Assembly: GCA_040954595.2 (NCBI GenBank)
Contig: CM082577.2
Location: 8,494,001 to 8,558,000 of the forward strand
From: Balanoglossus misakiensis
Lineage: Eukaryota; Hemichordata
Length of the DNA: 64,000 nt
Direction of reading: 5' to 3'
The notes beneath the pieces are model-generated. The model saw only the letters and a program-made list of their open reading frames with translations. It did not search any database and was not told the origin of the DNA. The position numbers were made by a program, and so were the translations under genes. Below are positions 1 to 10,600 of the stretch, in pieces. Each line of letters starts with the position of its first letter. Position 1 is the first letter of the stretch.

Positions 1-1636
1 CAAACAAAAGCTACACTGAATAAAAAACATTATGTTTGTTGTTTAAGTTCACCCACAGTTTTTGATGTCTACCACCAAAGAAATAATTCTTATGCGTTTA
101 TGAGTAAACAAATTTGGGTCCACCCCGACTGGGGAATCACTCAATAATCCAGAATGTTTGAATTAAAGTTCAGGTACATATTTTAAAATTCACAATGTGT
201 TGTAAAAACTGGCATGTCTTTGCTTAGTTACTCAGACAAGAATTCCATCAAATTTTGCAAATGACTACTCTATCAGGGACTAAATTGTGCGCCCAATTTC
301 CAGTTTAGCTCATTTTAGTATTTTTTTTACAAATCATAATTCTGAGGAAAACTGAGTTCCATCCTTTTAGATACAAGGGGCAAGTATTCAGTGAGTGTAC
401 GATTAACCCTCCAGGAAGGTCATACCATTTGTCACGACTGAAAGGTAAACTTCCCTGATCCAGCCACTGCAAGAAGAACAATGGAAGATTCCATTGTGGG
501 AGAAATGAGTGGGGGAGGTATACAGTAATTAGCCATGACATGTATGTGGTTAGACCTGGCAACATTTATAGCATGCCAACGCTGATAAAAGTTACATACC
601 TTTGTACCTAATATTAAATATGGTGACAATTGAGGCCAAAAACAAATACAATTGTATTCTGCTGGCTGGGCTACATTGTTGAAAGAGGTGACAATCACAT
701 GCATGGGTGCAGTCGGATAAATTTTTTCATAAAATTGTGATTTTCTTGAGCAAATAAAGGTATTTTTTCAACATTTTTCCAAATTGGGGCATTCTCTTCT
801 CACCCAGCAATGAGAGGCCTCACCGGACATTTGAAACAGTCGATGAAATTCCTGCTGTGTGCACAGACAGCCACTGTTAAGGCAAGCTTCCATTGAACCA
901 TTGTTTTCAGGTTGACAAATTGTCGGTTGACGTTTTCCCTTCCTGGAAACTCGGGATTGTTTTTTTTTTTAATTTTACTTTGATAAAGGAACAAATCTAT
1001 CATACTAGTGGGACAATAAACGCATTAACCACACGTGAGTTGCCAGCTAGCACACTGCTACAAGACGATTGACTATAACCACACATTTGGTCTTTAATCT
1101 ACCTATTGTAATGAACACGCCACACAAGCTCCAATAAAGGAAGTACAAAAAATCTCTACACTAAAATAGGGAAGGACCATTTCTGGTCGGTCTCCATGAC
1201 AACCAAACACTGGACGGAATGTGATAAGATTGCTCATTCTTCAAGAAAAAAACTATGGCAGTTCAATAACGTTTACCACACTACAAAGAAAATCTGCACA
1301 CTTGGCCAAATTAACAAACATTTGCATCAGACTGTAGTTTAAAAATCAGCCACAAAATCCACAAATATAATTTGCCTTTTTGTAAATCCACAAGATAATT
1401 ATCGGAAACATGATCTAATACAAGGTTCTCTGTGCCGATTTAATTTTATTATCAAAAGTTGGTAGCGCATTATATTCCCAATGTAATTTAATTTACCCCC
1501 CCCCCCCCCCTCATTGTGCATCAAAATCTTATTTTGAGCTGAAAACACCTTCCTCGTATCTTCATTGTATTTGTCATATGAGTTGACTGGTTGGTACGCT
1601 GCTCGGGATGACATCTGAGTTGTACGTTTGGTTGTT
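1..1636. other. 3' flank of the small minus-strand gene, no gene seen
   Basis: AT-rich sequence downstream of the stop codon at 1637-1639. It should contain that gene's 3' UTR, followed by intergenic DNA. A 15-base C run lies at 1496-1510. Open frames here are short, with no splice sites or codon bias typical of the other genes. I see no further gene. Confidence 0.5.
1445..1450 (-). terminator. candidate poly(A) signal of the small minus-strand gene
   Basis: TTTATT on the plus strand reads AATAAA on the minus strand, about 190 bases past the stop at 1637-1639. This gives a short, ordinary 3' UTR that would include the C run at 1496-1510. Only the motif and its position support it. Confidence 0.4.
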
Positions 1637-4600
1637 TTATGTGCGAGCCAAGCCATACGCCAGGGAGTTGGCGACCATGCCTGTCTGCTTTTTCACCTGG
1701 TTTTCCCGCCGTTTGTGGAAATCGTTTGCGTTCATTGAGTAGTCGGACGTCCCTTCGGTGGGGTACTCCTGCAGCGATTTTTGCTGAAATTGATGAAAAA
1801 TGAAGAATGATGAAAATATATCCACAAATTTTGATCGCAAAATTTGATCTGAAGTTGACCTTTGAGATATTTTGCGTCTGATAGTGATTTTGTCAGATGT
1901 CTGTCACAAAGGTGCAACGTACTACACACTTTATAGTATCCCCTGATTTTCCCTGTGCAGTGTGTCTAATTGTAATTTGTAATGTTACACATGCTGTCAA
2001 CAGAAAACGCAGCTGTACAATATTTTCATAAACACAGATTTGGAAACTGAGCCATGTTCAGCACAGACAAACAACAAACAAACAGACATCGACTTTCTGA
2101 AAGTATCATGAAGCCCCCCTCCCCCCAAGTCTAAGTTATTGAAACTCAGTATTCTCTTTTGACTGTTGTCGTGAAGTCAACTCAAAAGAGATCACATATA
2201 CTGTGATCATGGTGATTGACACGCATGTGTGGGTCTGTTTACATGAGAGTATGCCATACGACCAACTTTCTCAAATTACACCCGTTTTCAGACAAATAGT
2301 GCATTGAGAAGGGTGGCACTGTAATCATAGATTTTTGACCCAATGATTTTTTTTTATATAAATTCATTGTAACAGTAAAGTCTGCACCTGGTTATGTCTG
2401 CACCTGGTTACGCTGTGAATGATCGTTGTGCTTGTAGCGCATCACGACAACTGGTAAAAGCCAGACAGGTCAGGTTCTGTACACAGTGTTTAATCTTTCC
2501 AAGCCACAATATTGATCATTCAATTAGAGTAACCAGATACAGATGTTTGTAATATTACCGACCTTCTCAAATTAAACCATGCAATCCTAAATATATCCAT
2601 GGCATTTACAAAAAAAACATGGTTACATTTAGCGCACTGGGAAGGACCTCGTCAACACAAACCATGCAAATCAATGCATATCTGACTGTCAAATTTCAAA
2701 TTGTGTGTACAGACAGTCAGAAGAAAATTTTTGGCAGACTGTGTCTATTAATTAAAATCATTCTGTTATTAAGCAGGCCCTGGCACAAGCCATATACAAA
2801 GTGGTTAGGGAACTACTTTATTTTTAGCAAATAACAACTCGCAAAGAAGACTCAGAATTCTGCACATGTTCAACATATTTCCAAATATGTGGCATGGCCA
2901 TATATGCCTCCAAACTTTTCAATTTGTGTAAGGAGTCTTTTTTAATACAAAGTGAAAAAAATCACATTTGCCACATATGGGATTTTTTTAATAGAAAATA
3001 ATCACAGAGTTTATTTTAAAAACTGACGTTACTGATGTCAGTATTCAGCATTTCTGTAACAATGATCACAAACAGCTGAGGAGATAGCAATCAACAGGTG
3101 TTTGATTATTTTTTCTGACAAACGAGAAAAAAAGTGACAAATTGTTGCCAACCCATTATTGTTATCAGTTCCACCAAGACAACACTGATATTCAGAATTG
3201 TCAATGAGACTAGGCAGGGAGGTTTCAAAGTCTGGTTGCTATGTGTGTTCATTACTTCTTATCTGTCCTGTTGCTAGGCACACGTTCATGTCTACTGTCT
3301 CAGCCTCAGGAAGAGTCTCACCACACACACAACATACACGCGCAAGCATGCGCACACATGCACAAGGTGACTCTCTAAGAATGTCAAGTTCCTTACTGTT
3401 CAAGTTCACGACTCATGAGCCCCACCCAGACCCAAGAGTTTTAAATTCACCTGGAAATAGCCATGAATTAACTGTGGCATGAGATGTCGAAAAATAAATA
3501 GATTTAGATTGATCATCATTGATTGACATTGAAATGTACATTGATCTTCATACTGATTGTAATACTCTGTGGCCAACACTGAAATTCAAATACAATGTAG
3601 TTGTAACTGACCATTGTTTGGTGGCAACATGCATTAACAATATTTACCTGCCCGAGGGGGGGGGGGGTAAACTAGCAAGTTGCTAGTGTTGACTGATATT
3701 CAACATTACCTCACAATGCATGGCCAGACTACAATTGGCCATCTGGAAACTGGATGCATAACACCTGGGTTAACACCAGGTGTCATGGTCCAGGATGGAT
3801 TGTACACACACTTACAAACTACCAGCCTACCAGTCAAAAAGGCCATAGACCCTGGAGCAAGAAATTTCAGCTTTGTCTCAAGCTGTTCAAATAATACTCT
3901 TCTTCCACGCACGATGTCACTCAATGTACACCAACCCCGTCCCCCGCTGGACAGAAAAATAATCTTACCAGTTTTTGCCCCATATTTGCTATCTGGCTTT
4001 GGACATCAAACCGCCAGTTCTAGAAGAAGAAAAAAAATAGTGGAAAAGCAACAGCGAATTTAGTGTTATTCAACTGGTTTGGTAGTGTTTTCTTTAACAT
4101 GTATACATTAGGACTCAAACAAACACTGTAATCCTCAAAACTGAGTCGTGAGCAAACTGTGTCGGTTGTCTAGATACACTCCTTAACTAGTTTGAAGTAC
4201 TGAACAAGTAAAAACCAAATTTAGGTATGTTTTCAACCGCATTTGTTTCTTCTGAATTGAAATAGCAATAACGACTGTACACCTCTGGATGATAGAGGAA
4301 TTTCCCAATTGAATAAAATCCACGGTTTCCGTCATTTCCCTAGCGACCGAAACACAAAAAAAGGTGCAGCATTAAAATTGCATGAATCGGCTTTCTTGAA
4401 AGAGCTTTTCACGGCCGGTGAATTTTACACTCGCGACTTAACAGAGGATACATCTCCGACCAAAACTGTGAAATATTAATGGAAAGGGGACTATGGAGTT
4501 ATTAAGAATTTATTGCGCCGGTTGTTAGGGTGTGCAGTCTAGAATATTCAGGCGGCCTGCCTGCTGGTTGACGGAGCGACGTCGGTTGCCTGGGACTCGT

Positions 4601-5472
4601 TTCCAGGCACCGGTTGTCGAAACTCTTTTCTCCCTCGAGCGCCCGACTTTAGTCAATTGATTTCAAATCGATGGGGCTCCTTGTTTTACACACCGAGTGG
4701 ATTAACACCGAATTAAACATTAAACGATTCCAGTGCTCATTCTTCGCAGGCGATCTATAACTTTATTTTACTTTATCCAGTCTTTCGGAACGCGCAACTG
4801 TTTACCGTTGCAGCAATCAATAAACCACCTGTCAATATCGGGACAAGAGTGGCGGCTTTTCCTGTCAGATCCTGATCACTGAAAGTGATTTATCACAAAT
4901 GTATAAGCACACTTCATATTGTCATACTGTGGGTTTTTTTCATAAGTGATCTGACACTCTCTTACAGTTCCAATAAAATATATAATACGTCGCGCATGCC
5001 AGAAAAAGCAAATATAGCCGTGTTTGATCTCACTAATCACAGGCCTAAAAACAATTATAAATATGTACTTTTGCAAGTAAAAAGTTATTAGTGCAATGTC
5101 TCAGCTATAACTAAATTAATTAGGCCTTACTCGTAGAATGTCACATAGACGAAGCTGTGAGACCGCACTGATCTGTGACTTAAAAGTTGAACGGGAACTG
5201 ACATTATTCTACGCCTTTAGAAAGCTGGTGACAAGTGACAATCTGACATTCGCGACAGTTTTGTTGTCACTGGCTGTTTCCCTCACCTCATATGGGTTGA
5301 CATCGCGCTGTTGTCGTCTTTCCATGTTCCATTCCTGCACCAGCGTCCACTGCTCGGGAACCCTGGCGTCCCCGCTCAGCTGTATGGGCGTCAGTCCGAG
5401 GGTGCTGCTGGAGCACGAACCGCCGGGCTCCTGTGGACTTCCACCGGGCCCGCCGCCGCCGATTCCCGCCAT
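1637..5472 (-). CDS. unidentified small protein (about 127 aa, 3 exons)
   Basis: I do not recognise this protein. Three coding exons on the minus strand join without breaking frame: 5287-5472 (62 codons, ATG at 5470-5472 in a good Kozak context, donor GAG|GTGAGG), 3969-4019 (17 codons, pyrimidine-rich acceptor ending CTTCTAG, donor CTG|GTAAGA) and 1637-1783 (48 codons plus TAA). All junctions are phase 0. The N-terminus is rich in Gly, Pro and Ser (residues 1-25). Residues 40-62 are charged and contain two Trp, the short exon encodes a helix-like stretch, and the C-terminal third is polar and basic. There is no signal peptide or membrane segment. Start and stop look real, because upstream in-frame sequence has no other ATG before the CpG-rich promoter. 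Because junctions are phase 0, an unseen phase-0 exon could be missing from either intron. An X-box-like site 200 bp upstream suggests, but does not prove, a ciliary role. Confidence 0.6.
1784..3968 (-). other. intron 2 of the small gene
   Basis: AT-rich intron. It holds a direct repeat of a 17-base unit around 2380-2413, a G run at 3656-3667 and an imperfect palindrome at 3761-3783 (arms ACACCTGG / CCAGGTGT around GTTAAC). I found no convincing additional exon, though a small phase-0 exon could be hidden. Confidence 0.45.
4381..4680. promoter_or_regulatory. CpG-rich patch in intron 1 of the small gene
   Basis: I count about 20 CpG dinucleotides in these 300 bases, far above the neighbouring intron sequence. 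It includes GCCTGG...CCAGGC arms around 4586-4607. It could be an alternative promoter or enhancer. No open reading frame with splice sites is tied to it. Confidence 0.3.
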
Positions 5473-5720
5473 TGTCGACACCGATCTCAAGTCAAACAGC
5501 AGCCGCCGATTGCAAATGCCGTACAGGAATGTCACAGCCCCGACAATCTAGGCAACATCGAAAGGCAAGTCAACCCCGCCGACACTGCACCGCCGCCCCG
5601 CCAAACAAGCAACTTACAGCCTGTACTGTTTAAAACACACAGGTGGTCGACTGCGCGACGCTCCCGACACGTTGTTATGGTGATGGCCCTGCTACTAACG
5701 GGACCTATTAAAGAGGTAAA
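5473..5720 (-). promoter_or_regulatory. CpG-rich promoter of the small minus-strand gene
   Basis: GC- and CpG-rich sequence directly upstream of the ATG at 5472, with GC boxes around 5590-5605. No TATA box is evident. This is the expected architecture of a housekeeping or ciliary promoter. The transcription start is not defined by sequence alone. Confidence 0.45.
5671..5684 (+). promoter_or_regulatory. RFX X-box-like site
   Basis: GTTGTTATGGTGAT matches 13 of 14 positions of the classical X-box consensus RYYNYYATRRNRAC; only the last base differs. It lies 200 bp upstream of the ATG of the small minus-strand gene, a typical distance for RFX-controlled ciliary genes. The site is palindrome-like, so orientation matters little. 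Confidence 0.35.
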
Positions 5721-7658
5721 TATTTGCATAACAATACAGTGTGAAAACTCGCCGGACGTTGCAGGACGGGTTAATCCAATTCGAGCTCTTGTGGCAATGG
5801 GTAATTAAACCTATAAAAACGACCAATAAAGAAGACCGCGATTGCCCTACGCAGACTTCATTTAATTGATTGAATTTATCTCCTGCGTCTTCTCATTGCT
5901 CTAAACAGTTGGTTTATTTATTTAATTTATTGTAAATTTCAAGACCATATAAACACAAAACACAGTGCATCGATCTATAATTTCTCATCGTTCTTTTGAG
6001 GTTAATAAAATATGAAATACATAAAAGTAGATAAACCAATCGCCAGAAGATGGTACAAGCCTACTTTCTACTGTCTTCACTCAAATTTTTCAGTAAAATA
6101 ACCTTGAACTAAAGCAACTGAAAACTGTTGTAGCGAGTCTCCATATCTGAATAGATTTCGAATATATACTAAAAGGTCATTATCCTAATTGACAAATAGC
6201 TACAGGCTTGCACACTTATTTTTTTGTTATCTTTTTTTAATCAGTATTGTCTTTCCTCTACATGAAATTACATTTCCCGCTTTAATTTCCTGTGAGAAAT
6301 TATTAAACAAGCAATAAAAGGCCCCTTTTTTGCAATTTTCTGTATGGATATTAAGTGTTTGCTGAGCGTGCAGTTGTAAATGCCTATTCTACACCCACCG
6401 ATTCAATTCATTTCAATTACAATGGTCAATTCTGCTTGATTAGTTTTCATTCTCATGATTCACTACACACAGTTTGGGCTGATCAACAAGTGGTGTTGAA
6501 TTCATCATCACCATTGTAATCATAGTCAAGTGTAGAATTATCACGAAGCATTTTATATTCATACTCCATGTCTTTTTTTAAAAAAAGATATGGCAATATT
6601 AGTAACAGCCTCAGCAAAGTCCATAATGGGTGATGTCAGTGGTTCCATGTCAGGTGAAAAACCTCAATACTTGTTAGGTTGGGGTTCAGGTGGCCGGCGG
6701 CACCCCCAAAAGGTTTCATCATAAAAATAAACACAAAGAAATGTTAATATTAACAACAAACTTTATTATCATAATAAATGTTATAACAACAACTTTGAAA
6801 TAGCATAGAAGATTTTTTGTTTTGTGTGTAAAAACAGAATTTACAGCGGAAAAGTTTTGAACTGGCCCAATAAGAATGGTGGCTGCGTTTCCTCTGATGT
6901 ACAGATCATCATTGTAATGTTCACAATTTTATTTTGTCAGGAAGTTACAGCTACAGTTGTTTGTAATGTTTGCTTCTGAGCTTGGTTATGATAAACACTT
7001 TGTGAAGTCATAGTTGGGCACAATCATTTTCAGAAATAATTTGTCCTTACTGGGAAAACATTTCTGATGTAATAAATGCTGTATAGCTTGGTAGGGTTAT
7101 TTTGTTTGTTTTGAAATTCCAACAGTGAGAGGAACACATCATGGTAATGCATAACAGTGTCATTATTCAATAGCTGAAACTGACAACTTACATTCTTTTT
7201 ATTTTCAAAAGTTGACCAGAACAAGAATTAGAGTGCCACAGACAATTGCGTGAATTATAAAAATACAGAATTTCATTGGAATCAGTCAGACTCTGATTAA
7301 ATATACATTATATATAACATATTTACAGAAATGCAAAGAATCGTCATTTTTTTCTTCTCTTTCTCGGTGTTGTCTTTGATTCTTTTTGTACAAAATCTCC
7401 AAGAAGAAGTGATCTGCACAGGACGGAATGTTATAAATTGTAAACATAAAACGCACAGCATCAAGTCAGTGCAGTATTAAGACAGTTCATCGAACACACA
7501 GTTTTATTATTCACAGCTTCAAAAAGAGGTTTACACATCTGTGTGAAAGACACACAAGATCAACACAGTTTCTGAAGTTCACTTTGTTTTGTTCCATTTC
7601 TATGTTTGGATTTTAAAAAAAAATGACACCCACATAGAAATTTGCATGTTAAAGTCTT
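5721..7658. other. intergenic region between the small gene and the dynein 3' end
   Basis: AT-rich, with no credible exon on either strand. The right-hand part (from about 7480) is dynein 3' UTR on the minus strand. A second TTTATT at 6762-6767 could serve as a distal dynein poly(A) signal. Confidence 0.5.
7503..7508 (-). terminator. candidate poly(A) signal of the dynein gene
   Basis: TTTATT on the plus strand (AATAAA on the minus strand), about 150 bases beyond the dynein stop codon at 7659-7661. An alternative lies at 6762-6767. It is supported only by motif and position. Confidence 0.45.
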
Positions 7659-10600
7659 TTACACCTGCAGAATGAGAGACACGCCACCAAGAGTCCACTT
7701 GGCGGCCTTCTCTCTCGTCTTCAAGTTGAAGGTCCACACGTAGGTGGGACCGCGATCTTTGGTCTTGTAGACTGGGCATTCGTAGATGTTCCTGGTTTCC
7801 ATCTTATCCACTGGAATAGCCTTGATGAAGATGACGGGCATGGCCGGGGTCAGCTCCTTCAGTCGGGATTCGCCGAGCATACCTGTCTGGATGTCCCAGC
7901 GCGCTCCTTCCATGTACAGTCCGTGCACGTAGGAACCTTCACGCGGCGCCCCGCTGAAATCTTCTTTGTTCTTCTTGGTGACGTCGCACGACAGCGCCAT
8001 CTTGTCCAGCGGCCACTCGTTCTTGCGCGCCGTGGACTGCATGATGGCGGTGAGGAAGGACTGGGGGTTGAAGAGGCCGGCCAGCCACACCACGTTGGGC
8101 AGCGCAAAGTCCGACGTCCACTGCTCGAGTTCTCGGATACGTTGCATGAGATCGGAGAACCAGGCGGTGAAGCCGAAGGTGCTCGGGTAGGCGCGCTTCT
8201 GCCAGGACGGTGGGATCTGATCTAAGAACAATGCGTTGCTGAGGTCTTCCATGCCGGCTGTGATGGTCAACTCACCCTGTGGATTAGCAAGCAGCAAATG
8301 TGGACAGCATTAGAAGTAGAATCGGAATTACACAAAATCTCCGGTGACATTGTATTTTTTAATACACTAATTTACCCTGGGATGATTTGTCATGTACATG
8401 TACTGTCTCTGCTGTGTCATCCAACCAAAATATATATCATGAAAAATCCGCAAATCATCAGTGAATGTACACACTTGAACCTGAAGCAATTCCTACCTTG
8501 AGACCTAGGTCAAGTTCCTTGAGTGACCTCTTCATCTCGTTGGTTAACCCGTTCATACGTTCGCACTCTTGCAAGGCCACTACAGTGTACGGTGTCTTCT
8601 CCTCGGTCTTGGCGAACAGCTCCACCATGTTGAATTCATCGGGCAGTTTCTCAAGGATCTCGTCCAGCAAGCCCTTCACCTGTAGGCATTGAAATTGGGG
8701 GGAGGCACATTACGGCTTTGAATATTTGTGATATCTTTTTACGTTTGAGTCAGTCGTATTTTAGTGATGAGGTTGAGTGCAAATATACACACTGAGAAAG
8801 AGGGAAGAATGAGTCAAAGGCACTCTGCAAGGTTTTCTGGAATGTTCGGTAATGTTCAAAGTGAGCCATTTATTTCAGATCGACTGAAAACACATACATA
8901 GAATGTGACAAATGGGAATTTCTGAATGACTGTCATAACTTTAGGATTGGACAGCAGACGATCTTGCACACTTATCAGACTAACTCCAGCCTTGTGAAAA
9001 TTTTGTCACTGCATAAGAAATATTGAAATGTCACTTTGACATTTCTGGTTCTGTTTAATTTTTTTGTTTTTGTTGTGTTTTATCTAAATATATTAAAGTG
9101 ACTTTTAGTGAAGAAGAAGAAAAAAAGGTAGGAATATCATTTTTCTTACCTTTTCTTCGCGGGACACTCCACCGGCACCTGCACCTGAGTCTCGAGGTTG
9201 CATCTCCAACACAGTCCTGAAGAGTTTCTCGGAGGAGGCGGTCAAGAAACCGATTTCGGCGTTGGGGTGAAGACCGTAGAGGTAGGGGCTCTCCGGGGGC
9301 AGGATCTCGTCGATGTACTGGTGGTAGCCCTTGTAGTCGGAGTTGGGAGGCACCGGGAATCCCGGGGCCAGGTACAGCTCGCCGTCCAACATGTCCGGGT
9401 GCATGTACTCTTCCAGGTAGGTGCGGCACAGGCGTCTGTCCCAGTCGTCGGTGATGTGTCCGCCGTACATGATCTCACCGAAGAGGTATCGCAGATCTTC
9501 CCAAGGAACCTGAGGGGATTGACGACGACAGTCAAGAATGTTAGGATTCCTCGCTCATTGATCAGATATGTTTCAGTGCGATTTGAACAGAACGACTGAC
9601 TCTCTGTGTGTCTGTACAGAAACTGACATGGTCTTATTGGGTAATAGCTTGGGGTTCAGAACTCCTATACTCATGACCATCAAATTATCATAAATACCAA
9701 GTCCTATGTAGAGATGACAAGCTGAATCTAATCAGAAGTGCATGTCATGTCTGATATTGAAATTGCATATATTGAACAAAACAACCAGATTCTCCGATTC
9801 CCACAGTAATATTTTAAATTTTTTTTAATTTCAATATTACGAGATGTGTTTCAGAGGCTGTGCCATAACAGACTATAGGGGGCCCACTGATCTGTAGCAG
9901 GACAGACAGGAGTTATATACAGCAGACTGTAAACCCTAGCAGAAAGGGACTCACTCACCTTAGCGTTCGCTTCCAGGTAGTTGTACAGCACGTTCACCGA
10001 GATGGTCAAATCGCCCGTGTTGAACGGGTAGGACCTGTTCCAGCCCTGGGGGCCAAACTTTCGCCTCTCGGCCACCACGGCGTGGAAGTAGCAGAGGGAG
10101 AAGAGGATGCTCTTGAACTCCACCTCGCGGGCGCACATCTCCAGCGTGTCCTGGTTGAAGTTGTCCAACGCCTTGTGCAGGTTGGCGAACATGCCCGTGG
10201 GCGGCTCGTTGGTGATCTTGATGGCCGACTCCAGGATGCCCTGCGGAATGATGTGGGAATCTGGGGAGGGTGCCGGTTCGGCGCTGATGAAGACGCGGTA
10301 GTCGTCGTGGCTACCCTCGCTGTAGGCCTCGATCTTCTTCTCAAGGGTGCTCAGCCATTTGGCCACCAAGTGAATGTTCTGCACACGGGCGAAAAAAAAA
10401 TGTACATATAAAAATACCGTAACTATGTGAATCACACGTGAATGAAAATGCCTGGTGGCTACTAGTATTTACTTAATATCTATTCTGCAGTTAAACTTAA
10501 TAATAGGCTTGTAACCCCTTTCACTGCCTCAATATGTTCCAATGAAATGCGTGGACCAATATACAGGGAACAGGCCTCGATAATTCCTATCGCCCGACAC

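Noticed and set aside
3680-4063. 127-codon plus-strand open frame
   Set aside because: It crosses a minus-strand exon (3969-4019) of the small gene, shows no codon bias or recognisable domain, and has no promoter or splice context.
4570-4620. A further X-box near GGTTGCCTGGGACTC
   Set aside because: Only one RFX half site is present and the centre does not fit the consensus. It is described only as part of the CpG-rich patch.
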